DNA of 56,630 nt from CAYMYN01 sp964394665 (GCA_964394665.1 CAYMYN010000026.1:1-56630); one strand, 5' to 3'; shown: positions 7,751-16,574, numbered from the stretch's first letter. Notes: a model not told the origin generated them from the letters alone. A program made the numbers and translations.

Positions 7751-9625
7751 ATGAAGCCCCTACTCGTTGCGCTGCTCGCGCTCCTCGCGGCTGCAGCGTG
7801 GTTTCTCCTCCCCCGGCCCGCGGCTCCCGACGCGGGCGGCATCCGTCCTGCGTCGCAGAGTCTCGTGGCCGAGGACGCGTTGTCCGCGCAGACGCACGGC
7901 ATGGATGTGAGATCGGGGCCCGAACGGCGTGCCCTCGGGGAACCGCAGGCCCTGGGCGCGGCCGAGGAGGCCGCGTCCGGCCATGGGCCCGGGTTCGAGG
8001 AGCGCGGGCATGCCTTCCTGGTGTCCTCCGATCTCGGCCAAGTCGTCGCGGAAGCGCAACTGAGGCTCCTGCGCGTGGGCCACGGCGCACCGGTCGGGCA
8101 GGTGCGAACGAACCGGGACGGAGAGGCGTTCCTGGACGCGCGCCCTGGGGACGAGGTGCTCGCGGAGGCTGGAGGGCACTTGCCCCTGCGCGTCACCTTG
8201 GGCAGTCGGCCTTGGAGCGAGCCGTACGTCCTCGTCCTAGAGTCCGCCACGAGGTATCTGCGCGGTCGCGTGCTGGACGAATCGGGGGGGCCGGTGGCGG
8301 GGGCGCGACTGCGGCTCTCCCGGGTTGGCTGGCAGGGCGAGGCCGCGTCCGACGCGCATGGGCTCGTGCACGTCGCCATACCCAAGCTCCTGGAGCTGCC
8401 CTTCGTGGCGGAGCTCTCGCTGGTGCACGCGGATGGCTTCTTCCAGGGTCAAGGCAGCACGATCGAGGTGAGCGCGGACGATCTGGAGCGCGAGCTCGAG
8501 CTCCGCCTGGAGCGCTGGGCTCGGGCCCGGGTGCGGGTTCTCGACGCAGGGGGCGCTCCGATCCAGGGAGCCACGTTGCAGCTCGCCGGCCCACCCTCCG
8601 CGGCGGACCGCGTGGCTCTGCCGGCTGGAATCCTCGGGATGCACCAGACCGGAGTCGAGGGCGAGGTGGAGCTCCGATTGCCCCCGGGCATCGAGTGGTG
8701 GGCGCTGCTGTTCCACCCGGACTTCGAGCCCGGCGAGCTCGTTCTGGGCGAAACCAGCCCTGGCGAGCGCATCGAGCGCGAAGGGATCTTGGCCCGCCGG
8801 GCACAGGACTCCACGCGCCGCTTCCAAGTCGTGGACTCGGTTGGGACGCCCGTTCCCTCCGCGCGGGTCAGCCTGCACTTCGAGGACGGCTCCACGCTCT
8901 TGAGGCTCGATTCCCTGGCGCGCTTCAGTGTGTCGCCCCGCCCACCGGGTTGGAAGCTCGTCGTGAAAGCCGAGGGCTTCGGATTCCTGGAGCGTGCCGA
9001 GGAGCAGCTCGGCCCCGTGAGCGCGGCCGTGGAGCGCCTGGAGCTCCAAGCCGGTGAACCGGAACTGCTGGTCGAGGTCGCGCACCGGGAAGGGGGGCAC
9101 GCGAGCGGCCTGCTCGTCAGTGCTCGAGAGGGGAGTGAGGGTCTCGCGAGCTCGACGAGCACCGATGAGCAGGGCCTGGCGCGTTTCTACGGGCTGAATC
9201 CGGACCGGGCCCACCGGATCACCCTCGGTCTCGGCAGGCCCGGGCAGTTCAGCCCGGATCGAGCCGCGGAGTGGGTTCCCGACCCAGCGGCATTCACGGG
9301 CGTGCATCCCCGCGGAGCCCGGCTGCGCATCACGCTCGTGCCGGCCTCCTCGATCGCGGGCGTGCTCGGCGTGCGAGTCCCCGCGGGGAAGTTCGCGAAC
9401 TTGAGCTGCATCGCCAACCCCGGGACCGCGGACGAGGAACTGCTGTTCACCGTGAGCACCGCCCTCGACCCGACCGGGGGCTTCTACTTCAGCGGTCTGC
9501 CGCCGGGGCACTACCGGTTGTGGATGGAGCTTCCGACCCCCGACGGCGGCCTCTCGCGGGCGCTCGCGACCTGGGAACTGGGCCGCGCCGAGGCACTCCA
9601 GGCCGGGGTCGTCGAGGTGCGTTGA
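7751..9625 (+). CDS. Membrane-anchored protein with carboxypeptidase-regulatory-like (Ig-like) repeats
   Basis: A 624-residue protein starting at the ATG at 7751, directly before a hydrophobic anchor or signal peptide (MKPLLVALLALLAAAAWFLL). The remainder is beta-rich and contains several carboxypeptidase regulatory-like units, recognised by RGRVLDESGGPVAGARLRLS, ARVRVLDAGGAPIQGATLQL, QVVDSVGTPVPSARVSL and turn motifs such as FYFSGLPPGHYRLWM near the C-terminus. No peptidase catalytic domain is present, so the repeats are likely structural or adhesive, in or outside the cell envelope. The family resembles the extracytoplasmic part of the protein at 41921-44494. It ends convergently with the sulfatase gene across a short inverted repeat. 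Confidence 0.8.
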   Translation: MKPLLVALLALLAAAAWFLLPRPAAPDAGGIRPASQSLVAEDALSAQTHGMDVRSGPERRALGEPQALGAAEEAASGHGPGFEERGHAFLVSSDLGQVVAEAQLRLLRVGHGAPVGQVRTNRDGEAFLDARPGDEVLAEAGGHLPLRVTLGSRPWSEPYVLVLESATRYLRGRVLDESGGPVAGARLRLSRVGWQGEAASDAHGLVHVAIPKLLELPFVAELSLVHADGFFQGQGSTIEVSADDLERELELRLERWARARVRVLDAGGAPIQGATLQLAGPPSAADRVALPAGILGMHQTGVEGEVELRLPPGIEWWALLFHPDFEPGELVLGETSPGERIEREGILARRAQDSTRRFQVVDSVGTPVPSARVSLHFEDGSTLLRLDSLARFSVSPRPPGWKLVVKAEGFGFLERAEEQLGPVSAAVERLELQAGEPELLVEVAHREGGHASGLLVSAREGSEGLASSTSTDEQGLARFYGLNPDRAHRITLGLGRPGQFSPDRAAEWVPDPAAFTGVHPRGARLRITLVPASSIAGVLGVRVPAGKFANLSCIANPGTADEELLFTVSTALDPTGGFYFSGLPPGHYRLWMELPTPDGGLSRALATWELGRAEALQAGVVEVR

Positions 9626-9626
9626 A

Positions 9627-9649
9627 CGGGCCAGCGAAGCGCCGGCCCG
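9627..9649. terminator. Possible bidirectional terminator between convergent genes
   Basis: CGGGCC (9627-9632) pairs with GGCCCG (9644-9649) around an 11-base loop, directly after the TGA of the plus-strand gene and just before the stop of the minus-strand sulfatase. The stem is short and lacks a T-tract, so the call rests mainly on position. Confidence 0.35.
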
Positions 9650-9657
9650 ACGATGGG

Positions 9658-11016
9658 TCAGTCGCCGACGTAGCCGAGTTCGCGCAGGCCGTCGAGTTCG
9701 CCGCCGTCCAGGGCGGTGCGACTCCGGGGCTTCGGGGCGCGGGCGCGCTGGGCGGCGAGTTCGGCTTCGAGGGCGGCGCGCAGCTCGGCGCGGCGCTCCG
9801 GTTGCGCGGCGGCGAGGTCCTCGAGCTCGAAGGGGTCGCGCTCGAGGTCGAAGAGCTCCTCGCGGCCGTCGGCGTGCAGCACGTACTTCCAGCGCGGGCC
9901 GGTGAGCGAGTGGGCCGGGACGCGGCCCAGGCCCACCTGGCGTTCGGAGGTCTGGCTGAGGATGGCGCGTTCGCTCGGGAAGTCTGGCCCGAGGGCGTCG
10001 AGACCGCTCATGCGGGCCAGGAGCGTGTCCGCATCCGGCAACGGGAGGCGGCCGAGCAGGGTCGGGACGAGGTCGGCGGGCGTCACCAGGCGCGCGACGC
10101 GCCGCGGTTCGAGTCCTGGCACGCGCAGGAGGAAGGGCACGTGGAGCTGTTCGTTCCAGACCTGGCCGTGGCCGGGCTCGCCGTGTTGGTTGAGGCCCTC
10201 GCCGTGGTCGCCGATCGCAGCCAGGGCCGTGCGCTCCCAGCGCGGGCTGGCGCGCAGGGCCTCGAGCAGGCGGCCGAACTCGTGGTCCATGTAGCGGATC
10301 TCGCCGTCGTAGGCGTCGATGCTGGCGCGCGTCGAGACCTCGCGCGCCTGGCGCCCGGGGCGCACGCCGGTCTCGGCGAAACGACGCTCGGCGAGGCGCC
10401 GGTCGAGCTCGGCGTCGGCGGTGAAGAGGCGCGCGAACTCCGGCGGCGGCTCATAGGGCGAGTGCGGGTCGAAGTAGTGCACCCACAGGAAGAGCGGCGC
10501 GTCGCCCCCGGCGTGCGTTCCGTACCAGCGCAGGGCCGCGTCGGTCGTCTCCCCGGCCCGGCGCTCGCGGCCCGCGGGCTCGTCATAGACCTCGAACCCC
10601 CCGTCGAGCCCGAAGGCGCGCTTCAAGGGCAGGGCGCTGACGAAGGCGGCCGTGCGGTAGCCGTTGCCCCGCAGGTACTGGGTGAAGGTGGGAAACGCGT
10701 CCGAGAGCTGATAGCGCCGCCCCGCCGGGTCGACGTTCCCGAGCACGCCGTGCTCCTCGGGGGCCACGCCGACCAGGATCGAGGCGTGCACCGGCAGGGT
10801 GGTCGCCATGGGCGCGATGCAGCGCTCGAACACCACGCTCCCGCGCGCCAACCCGTCGAGGTTCGGCGAGGTGTCGCGGAAGTACCCCGCGAAGCCCAGG
10901 TGATCGGCGCGCAGCGTGTCGAACGTGACGAGCACGACGTCCGGCAGGGGCCCGTCCACGGAACGGCCCTCGCCGCCGCAGGCCGAGAGGGCGAGCAGCG
11001 CCGCCGCGATCCGCAT
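9658..11016 (-). CDS. Sulfatase-fold lipoprotein with Thr at the nucleophile position
   Basis: A 452-residue alkaline-phosphatase-superfamily protein. I chose the start at 11016 because it places a lipoprotein signal (lipobox LSAC, Cys13) at the N-terminus; a longer start at 11067 is possible. Family features are the N-terminal metal site (VVLVTFDTLRADHLG, residues ~27-41), the PMATTLPVHASILVG segment (~69-83), and the C-terminal metal site IGDHGEGLNQHGEPGHGQVW. In true sulfatases the segment carries C/S-x-P-x-R, where Cys or Ser becomes formylglycine. Here it reads T-L-P-V-H, so neither formylglycine nor the motif Arg is possible. Thr is the nucleophile in phosphoglycerol and phosphoethanolamine transferases of the same superfamily, so a phospho-transfer or phosphoesterase role is as likely as sulfatase. 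Confidence 0.85.
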   Translation of the reverse strand: MRIAAALLALSACGGEGRSVDGPLPDVVLVTFDTLRADHLGFAGYFRDTSPNLDGLARGSVVFERCIAPMATTLPVHASILVGVAPEEHGVLGNVDPAGRRYQLSDAFPTFTQYLRGNGYRTAAFVSALPLKRAFGLDGGFEVYDEPAGRERRAGETTDAALRWYGTHAGGDAPLFLWVHYFDPHSPYEPPPEFARLFTADAELDRRLAERRFAETGVRPGRQAREVSTRASIDAYDGEIRYMDHEFGRLLEALRASPRWERTALAAIGDHGEGLNQHGEPGHGQVWNEQLHVPFLLRVPGLEPRRVARLVTPADLVPTLLGRLPLPDADTLLARMSGLDALGPDFPSERAILSQTSERQVGLGRVPAHSLTGPRWKYVLHADGREELFDLERDPFELEDLAAAQPERRAELRAALEAELAAQRARAPKPRSRTALDGGELDGLRELGYVGD

Positions 11017-11104
11017 CCGTCCGGCGTCGGAGCGACCCCGCGACGCCCCTCGCCAAGTCCACGCCATGGGCCCAGGTTAGGGCCCCCGCCGAGGGCCCGC
11101 GAGC

Positions 11105-11155
11105 GATTCGGCTCGTGCGCCGAATCCGGATCGAGTTCGGCTGAGTTGCCGAACT
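11105..11155. promoter_or_regulatory. Two tandem related palindromes upstream of the sulfatase-fold gene
   Basis: GATTCGGC-N6-GCCGAATC (11105-11126) and AGTTCGGC-N6-GCCGAACT (11134-11155) are two perfect 8-bp inverted repeats with the same 6-base spacer and the same TTCGGC/GCCGAA core, centres 29 bp apart. They lie 90-140 bp upstream of the sulfatase-fold start and just downstream of the ABC ATPase stop. Same-core, near-integral-helical-turn spacing suggests a pair of operators for a dimeric regulator; twin hairpins acting as a terminator for the ABC gene is the alternative. Confidence 0.45.
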
Positions 11156-11177
11156 GGTCGTCTCGGGCGGCTGGCGC

Positions 11178-12029
11178 TCAGCCTGGTCCGGGGGCGACGC
11201 CGTCGCGGTAGAGCTGGAGCAGGGTGCGGCCGGCGGGTTCGAGGTGGGTCAGGCGGCCGCCCTGGGCGCGGGCCCAGTCGGCGAGGGAGGGGGCGCGGGA
11301 CGCGGGGAGGTCCTCGAACTCGGCCCGCCAGCAGCCCTCGCGGGCGAAGAGCTCGGTGGGGGGGGCGCAGGCGGCGATGCGGCCGTCGAGCAGGAGCGCG
11401 ACCTGCTGGGTGCGCTCGAGGAGGTCCGCCAGCAGGTGCGAGGAGAGCACGACGGCGGTGCCGGCCCGGGCGGCTTCGGCCAGCAGGTCCTCGAGCACGC
11501 CGAAGCCCGGGGCATCGAGGCCGGCGGTCGGCTCGTCGAGCAGGATCAGCTCGGGCGCGGCGAGCCAGGCCTGGGCCAGGCCGAAGCGCCGGCGCATGCC
11601 GCGCGAGAAACGCCGCAGCGGGCGGCGCGCGTGCTCGGCCAGGCCCACCCGCTCGAGCAGGGCCGCGCCGCGGGCGCGGGCCTCGCGGCGCGCCAGGCCC
11701 GAGAGGCTCCCGACGAGCTCCAGGATCGCGAGCGCGCCGAGCTCCTCGGGGAAGGGCGAGTCCTCGGGGCACCAGCCGATACGCGGCCGCACGCGCCGCT
11801 CCTCGGGCGAGCCGCCGAGCACGGCCAGCGTCCCCGAGCTCGCGCGGTCGACGCCGGCCAGGATGCGCAGCAGGGTCGACTTGCCCGAGCCGTTGGGGCC
11901 CACCAGGCCGAGCACCGCGCCGCGCGCGAGCTCGAGGTCCACGCCGCGCAACACCTCGTGCCGGCGCAGGCCCAGGTGCGTGCGGAAGGCGCGGCGCAGG
12001 TCGCGGCAGGCCAGGGCCGGCGTGCTCAT
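11178..12029 (-). CDS. ABC transporter ATP-binding protein
   Basis: A 283-residue ABC ATPase. Walker A is GPNGSGKST (44-52), the Q-loop region is replaced by IGWCPEDSPFPEEL, the signature is FSRGMRRRFGLAQ (141-153, in place of LSGGQ), Walker B is LILLDEPTAGLD (161-172) and the switch histidine is in VLSSHLL (about 194-200). The FSRGM signature and the C-terminal ~60-residue extension are typical of exporters of the ABC-2 (CcmA/NatA-like) group. Its ATG overlaps the stop of the alpha/beta-hydrolase gene (ATGA), so both are co-translated. No permease gene is adjacent; the membrane protein cut by the left window edge is 11 kb away and not obviously linked. Confidence 0.9.
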   Translation of the reverse strand: MSTPALACRDLRRAFRTHLGLRRHEVLRGVDLELARGAVLGLVGPNGSGKSTLLRILAGVDRASSGTLAVLGGSPEERRVRPRIGWCPEDSPFPEELGALAILELVGSLSGLARREARARGAALLERVGLAEHARRPLRRFSRGMRRRFGLAQAWLAAPELILLDEPTAGLDAPGFGVLEDLLAEAARAGTAVVLSSHLLADLLERTQQVALLLDGRIAACAPPTELFAREGCWRAEFEDLPASRAPSLADWARAQGGRLTHLEPAGRTLLQLYRDGVAPGPG

Positions 12030-12919
12030 CGCGCGCCCTCGCCGAGCAGGGTCTGGCGCAGGAAGGCCTCGACCCGCACCCGGGCGCTGGGATCGAGGGC
12101 GAAGCCGCCGGCGTTGTGGGTGCCGGAGAGCTCGACGAGCTCCGCGCCCGCGGCGGCCGCCAGGCGCTCGCCGTGCTCGAAGGGCACGATCTCGTCCCGG
12201 CGGCCGTGCAGCACGAGCAGGGGCGCGGAGAGGCTTCCGACCTTGGCCCGCGTGTCGAACCGCTCGCGCAGCAAGAGCCGCACGGGCAGGAACGGGTAGA
12301 GCCGCGCGGCGAGCTCGCCCAGCGAGCTCCAGGCGCTCTCGATCACGACCGCGCCCACCGCTCGGCGCAGGGCCAGCTCGACCGCCACCGCGCCGCCCAG
12401 GGACTCGCCGTGCAGCACGATGCGCTCCGGGCCCAGGCCGCGTTCGGCGAGACGCCGCGCGAGCTCGTCGTAGCCGGCCTCGGCGTCGAGGTAGAGGCCC
12501 TGCTCGTGCGGGCTGCCCTCGCTCGCGCCGTAACCGCGGTAGTCGAGCAGGAGGCAGTCGACGCCCAGCGCGTGCCAGGCGCGGGCGATGTGCAGGCGAT
12601 GCTCGATGCTGCCGGCGTTGCCGTGGGTGACGAGCGCGCCGGCCCAGGCATCGGGGGCCGGGATCCACCAGGCGCCCAGGCGCGTGCCGTCGGCGGCGCG
12701 CAGGAGCAGCTCCCCGTGCTCGAGGCCGATGCTCGCGGGCGTCGCGCTCGGGGCGGGACCCGGCAGGTACAACAGGCGGCGCTGGAAGAGAAAGGCCGCC
12801 GCGCACACCGCGAGGTACAGGAGCAGCAGCGTCAGGGCCAGGTTCGACACGCGGCGCGGGAAGGACGGGGTGGACCGGACCACGCGGGGCACGCTACGGC
12901 AGGCCCCGGGGGGCGGCAA
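12026..12919 (-). CDS. Membrane-anchored alpha/beta hydrolase (BEM46/ABHD-like)
   Basis: A 297-residue serine hydrolase. A single N-terminal span (about 27-46, LALTLLLLYLAVCAAAFLFQ) is followed by RRLLYLPGPAPS, a pattern characteristic of the BEM46/YfhR group. The oxyanion-hole strand is ALVTHGNAGSIEHRL, the nucleophile elbow is GESLGGA (G-x-S-x-G), then the acidic residue in LLVLHGRRDEIVPFEHG and the catalytic His in LSGTHNAGGF. The complete triad predicts an active esterase or peptidase at the membrane; substrate unknown. It is first in an operon with the ABC ATPase. The gene diverges from the glutaredoxin gene across about 80 bp. Confidence 0.88.
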   Translation of the reverse strand: MPPPGACRSVPRVVRSTPSFPRRVSNLALTLLLLYLAVCAAAFLFQRRLLYLPGPAPSATPASIGLEHGELLLRAADGTRLGAWWIPAPDAWAGALVTHGNAGSIEHRLHIARAWHALGVDCLLLDYRGYGASEGSPHEQGLYLDAEAGYDELARRLAERGLGPERIVLHGESLGGAVAVELALRRAVGAVVIESAWSSLGELAARLYPFLPVRLLLRERFDTRAKVGSLSAPLLVLHGRRDEIVPFEHGERLAAAAGAELVELSGTHNAGGFALDPSARVRVEAFLRQTLLGEGAR

Positions 12920-13001
12920 GCGAGGGCCGCGGCGGTGCCCGGCGCCGGCGCGGCAGCCCGGGCGGGCTCCGCCGCGCCGGCGACGCTACCATCTGCGCCC
13001 G

Positions 13002-13358
13002 ATGGGATTCCTGGCCCGTTTCTTCACGCCGCGCCGCGCGCCCCTGCCGCTGACGCTCTACGTGCGCGAGTCCTGTGGGCTGTGCGACGAGATGCTGCGC
13101 GAGCTCGAGGCCTCGGGGCTCGCCGGGGAGTGCACGCTCACGATCGTCGACCTCGACCGCGGGGCCGACGCGGCGTTGCGGGCCGAGTACACCGACTGCG
13201 TGCCGGTGCTGACCCTCGGGGGGCGCGTGCTCGCCAAGGGTCGCCTGCAGCGGGGCGGCTTCGAGAAACGATTCCGGCGCATGGCCGCCGAACACCGGGC
13301 CGCCGAGGGGCGGCTCGCCGAGGACCGGGCCGTCGCGCGCGGCGAACGCTCCCTCTGA
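13002..13358 (+). CDS. Glutaredoxin-family protein (DUF836-like)
   Basis: A 118-residue thioredoxin-fold protein. After a basic leader comes LTLYVRESCGLCDEMLRELE, the first beta-strand and redox helix with a C-G-L-C site (Cys25, Cys28), then VDLDRGADAAL, the cis-Pro strand CVPVLTLGGRVLAKGR and a C-terminal helix. Both active-site cysteines are retained, so thiol-disulfide exchange is plausible. The ATG at 13002 was chosen because it starts the recognisable domain; the upstream open frame is a shadow of the hydrolase gene. Its TGA overlaps the ATG of the FHA gene (TGATG), making it first of a three-gene operon with FHA and Lon-like genes. Confidence 0.85.
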   Translation: MGFLARFFTPRRAPLPLTLYVRESCGLCDEMLRELEASGLAGECTLTIVDLDRGADAALRAEYTDCVPVLTLGGRVLAKGRLQRGGFEKRFRRMAAEHRAAEGRLAEDRAVARGERSL

Positions 13359-14140
13359 TGCCGACGCTCTTCGTCCTGAGCGGTCCCCTGATCGGCCGCA
13401 GCTTCGAGGTCGCCGGCGAGGCGCTGGTCGGCCGCACGCCCGAGTGCGACGTGCCCCTCGCGGCTCCCTCGATCAGTCGGCGCCACGCGCGACTCGCGCT
13501 GGAGGGCGACGTCTGGGTGCTGCACGACCTCGACTCGCGCAACGGGATCTTCCGCGGCGAGTCGCGCGTGCAGCGCCTGGAGCTCGCCGACGGCGACCTC
13601 TTCCGCCTGGGGGACGTCGAGCTGCGTTTCCGGCTCGCGGGCGAGCCCGCGCCGCAGTCCGCGCCGCCCCCGCGCAGCGCGCCGCCCCCGCGCAGCGAGC
13701 CGCCGCCGCCCGCGCCGGCCCCGCGACCGGTGGAGCTGGACGCCGACGAGATCGTGCTCGAGGGATCCGACGAAGCGGCCGGGCCCGCGCCGCCGCGCCC
13801 CGCCGCCCGACCCGCCCCGTCGCGGACCGCCGGCGCGATGGCCAGCGCAGCGCCCTCGCCCGCCCCCGCTCGCCCCGGCCTGGCCCGACGCGGCGTTCCC
13901 CTCGCTCCGGACGTGGTGCGCCGGGACGAACGACCGATGCTGCAGTTCCACCGCGTCGCGGACCGCGGGGGCCTCTTCACCGGCGACCTCTCGCAGTATC
14001 CCGCGTGGCTGCGCATCGCCGCGGTGTTGCTCGCCCTGGCGCTGTTCGTGGGCGTCTTCTGGTTCGCGTTCCGCGGCACGTCGACGCTCAAGGGTCGCCT
14101 CGTGGGCGGCGCCGAGGCCGAGGTGGAGGCGCCGCGTTGA
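13358..14140 (+). CDS. FHA-domain membrane protein
   Basis: A 260-residue protein with an N-terminal forkhead-associated domain at about residues 1-90. Hallmarks are the phosphothreonine-binding residues in VGRTPECDVPL (Arg), SISRRHARL (Ser-x-x-His) and LHDLDSRNGIF (Asn-Gly). A Pro/Ala-rich linker of about 120 residues follows, then one membrane span near 220-240 (AWLRIAAVLLALALFVGVFW) and a short tail. FHA domains bind pThr peptides made by Hanks-type kinases, and this genome has one at 2195-5209. The gene overlaps its upstream neighbour (TGATG) and its stop overlaps the TTG start of the Lon-like protease (TTGA), which suggests a kinase-responsive adaptor for that protease. Confidence 0.9.
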   Translation: MPTLFVLSGPLIGRSFEVAGEALVGRTPECDVPLAAPSISRRHARLALEGDVWVLHDLDSRNGIFRGESRVQRLELADGDLFRLGDVELRFRLAGEPAPQSAPPPRSAPPPRSEPPPPAPAPRPVELDADEIVLEGSDEAAGPAPPRPAARPAPSRTAGAMASAAPSPAPARPGLARRGVPLAPDVVRRDERPMLQFHRVADRGGLFTGDLSQYPAWLRIAAVLLALALFVGVFWFAFRGTSTLKGRLVGGAEAEVEAPR

Positions 14141-16560
14141 GCGACACGGCTGGGGCCCGTGACCCGCGCCGCGTGGAGCCCGCGGACCTGCGCTGGTGCT
14201 GCGGCGAGGAGCTCGTGGACTTCGACTCGACCGCCGAGGTCGAGCCGGAGCTGGGCATCGTCGGCCAGGAGGACGCGGTCGAGGCCCTGCGCTTCGGCCT
14301 CGAGATCCACGCGCCGGGTCAGAACGTCTTCGTGCGCGGGCTGGCCGGCACGGGGCGCATGAGCCTGGTGCGCCGCCTGCTCGAGGAGATCCGGCCCGAC
14401 TGCCCGCCGGCGGACGATCTCGCCTACGTGCACGACTTCGCGCGCCCCGACCAACCCCGGCTCCTGCGCCTGCCCCGCGGGCGCGGCACGGGCTTCCGCG
14501 ACCGGATGGACGAGTGGGTGCGTTTCCTGCACGAGGGCCTCGATCCGGCCCTGGCCGCCGGGGATCTCGCCGCGCGCCAACGGGCGCTCGAAGGCGAGCT
14601 GGCGCGCGAGCTCGGGGTCCTCGGCGAGCCCTTCGACCGCGAGTTGGCCGCCGCCGGCCTGGGCCTCGTGCCGGTGACGGTGGACGGGGAGACGCGCCCC
14701 TTCATCCTGCCGATCGTCGAGGGCCAGCCCGCGCCGCCCGAGCGCGTGGCGGAGCTGGTGCAGCAGAAGAAGCTGACGCCCGAGGAGGCCCAGACGCTCG
14801 GCGAGCGCGCCGCGGCCTTCGCCGAGCGCTTCGGCGAGATCGGGCAGCGCATGGCGGAGGTCCAGCGCCGCCACCGGCGCCGGGCGCGGGAGCTGCAGGC
14901 CGCCGAGCTGCGCCGGCTGCTCGAGGCCGAGGCGCAGGCGATCCGCGTCGAGTTCCCCTCCCAAGCCGTGCGCACGTTCCTGGCGCAGGTCGTGGAGGAC
15001 GCCGTCCAGACGCGCCTCGACGGCCAGGTCGAGGGCGATCCGACGCGGCGCTACCGCGTGAACCTGATGCTCGCCCACGGACCCGACGCGACCTGCCCGA
15101 TCGTCGTCGTGCACTGTCCCAGCGCGTCGAACCTGCTGGGGACCATCGAACGGCGCGGACTCTCGGAGGAATCGGCTCCCGTCGATCACCTGGCCATCCG
15201 CGGCGGCGCGCTGCTGGAGGCGCACGGCGGGTACCTGGTGCTCGACGCGCGCGACGTGCTCGAGGAACCGGGCGCTTGGCGAGCGCTGATGCGCACCCTG
15301 CGCACGGGGGAGCTCGAGATCGCGCCCCCCGAGTCGCCCCTGATCTCGCTGGGGTTGGCGCTCAAGCCCGAGCCGATCGACCTGCGGGTCAAGGTCGTGC
15401 TGGTCGGCGACCCCGACCTGCACCTGATGCTGGACGAGCTCGACGCCGACTTCCCGAACCTCTTCAAGGTGCTGGCCGACTTCGACTCGACCCTGCCGCG
15501 CGACGCGACGGGCCTCGTCTACTACGCCGGCGTGCTCTCCCGCGTCGCGCACGAGGAGGGCCTGCTACCCTTCGGCCGCGACGCCGTGGCGGCCCTGGCC
15601 GAGCACGGCGCGCGCATCGCCGCCCGGCGCGCGCGAATCACGGCGCGCTTCGGACGCCTGATCGACATCGCCCGCGAGGCTTCCTTCGTGGCCCGCAAGC
15701 AGGGCGCCGGGCGCGTGACCGCCGACCACGTCCGCGAGACCGTGCGGCGCACGCGGCGCCGTACGGATCTACCGGCGCGCAAGTTCCGCGAGTGGGTCGC
15801 GCAGGGCACGATCCGCATCCAGACCCGCGGCGCGGTCGTGGGCCAGGTCAACGGCCTGGCCGTGCTCTCGACCGGCCCGCTGACCTACGGCTTCCCCACG
15901 CGCATCACGGCCACCATCGGCCCGGGCACCGGCGGCGCGATCCACATCGAGCGCGAGGCCAAGCTCTCGGGCGCGATCCACACCAAGGGCTTCTACATCC
16001 TGGGGGGCCTCCTGCGGCACCTCCTGCGCACCGAGCACCCGCTGGCCTTCTCGGCCTCGATCGCCTTCGAGCAGACCTACGGCGGCATCGACGGCGACTC
16101 GGCCTCGGCGGCGGAGATGTGTTGTCTGCTCTCGGCGCTCACCGGAGTGCCGTTGCGCCAGGACCTGGCCCTGACGGGCGCCATCGATCAGCTCGGCCAC
16201 GTGCAGGCCGTGGGCGCGACCAGCGAGAAGATCGAGGGCTTCTACGACACCTGCCTCGACGCGGGCCTCAGCGGCACGCAGGGCGTGATCGTGCCCGGCG
16301 TCAACGTACCCGATCTGATGCTGCGCGAGGACGTGGTCGAGGCCGTGCGCGAGGGCCGTTTCCACGTCTACGCGGCCGAAACGATCCACGACGCCCTGGA
16401 GCTGCTCACCGGGCTCTCCGCCGGCGCGCGCGATCCCGCCGAGGCGCACGCGGAGGGCTCGCTGTTGGCCCGCGCCGTGGAGCGCGCGCGGGTCTTCTGG
16501 TCGATGGTCGCGCGGGTCGAGCGCCCGAGCGCGGAGCGCGATCCGACGCCGCGCGCGTGA
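14137..16560 (+). CDS. Lon-like ATP-dependent protease (AAA_32/LonB type, S16)
   Basis: About 807 residues from the TTG at 14137, chosen for its TTGA overlap with the FHA stop; a GTG at 14173 is the alternative. An N-terminal AAA-like domain carries a P-loop, GLAGTGRMS (68-76), in which the conserved Lys is Arg. A helical insert (about 140-280) follows, then the second half of the ATPase with VKVVLVGDPDLH and FDSTLPRD. The C-terminal Lon peptidase domain has the Ser-Lys dyad: Ser655 in DGDSAS and Lys698 in TSEKIEG, a 43-residue spacing as in E. coli Lon (679/722). Protease activity is therefore likely; ATP hydrolysis with the altered P-loop is uncertain. It ends 14 bp from the convergent dehydrogenase gene. 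Confidence 0.9.
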   Translation: MSDTAGARDPRRVEPADLRWCCGEELVDFDSTAEVEPELGIVGQEDAVEALRFGLEIHAPGQNVFVRGLAGTGRMSLVRRLLEEIRPDCPPADDLAYVHDFARPDQPRLLRLPRGRGTGFRDRMDEWVRFLHEGLDPALAAGDLAARQRALEGELARELGVLGEPFDRELAAAGLGLVPVTVDGETRPFILPIVEGQPAPPERVAELVQQKKLTPEEAQTLGERAAAFAERFGEIGQRMAEVQRRHRRRARELQAAELRRLLEAEAQAIRVEFPSQAVRTFLAQVVEDAVQTRLDGQVEGDPTRRYRVNLMLAHGPDATCPIVVVHCPSASNLLGTIERRGLSEESAPVDHLAIRGGALLEAHGGYLVLDARDVLEEPGAWRALMRTLRTGELEIAPPESPLISLGLALKPEPIDLRVKVVLVGDPDLHLMLDELDADFPNLFKVLADFDSTLPRDATGLVYYAGVLSRVAHEEGLLPFGRDAVAALAEHGARIAARRARITARFGRLIDIAREASFVARKQGAGRVTADHVRETVRRTRRRTDLPARKFREWVAQGTIRIQTRGAVVGQVNGLAVLSTGPLTYGFPTRITATIGPGTGGAIHIEREAKLSGAIHTKGFYILGGLLRHLLRTEHPLAFSASIAFEQTYGGIDGDSASAAEMCCLLSALTGVPLRQDLALTGAIDQLGHVQAVGATSEKIEGFYDTCLDAGLSGTQGVIVPGVNVPDLMLREDVVEAVREGRFHVYAAETIHDALELLTGLSAGARDPAEAHAEGSLLARAVERARVFWSMVARVERPSAERDPTPRA

Positions 16561-16574
16561 GGCCCACGGGGGGC

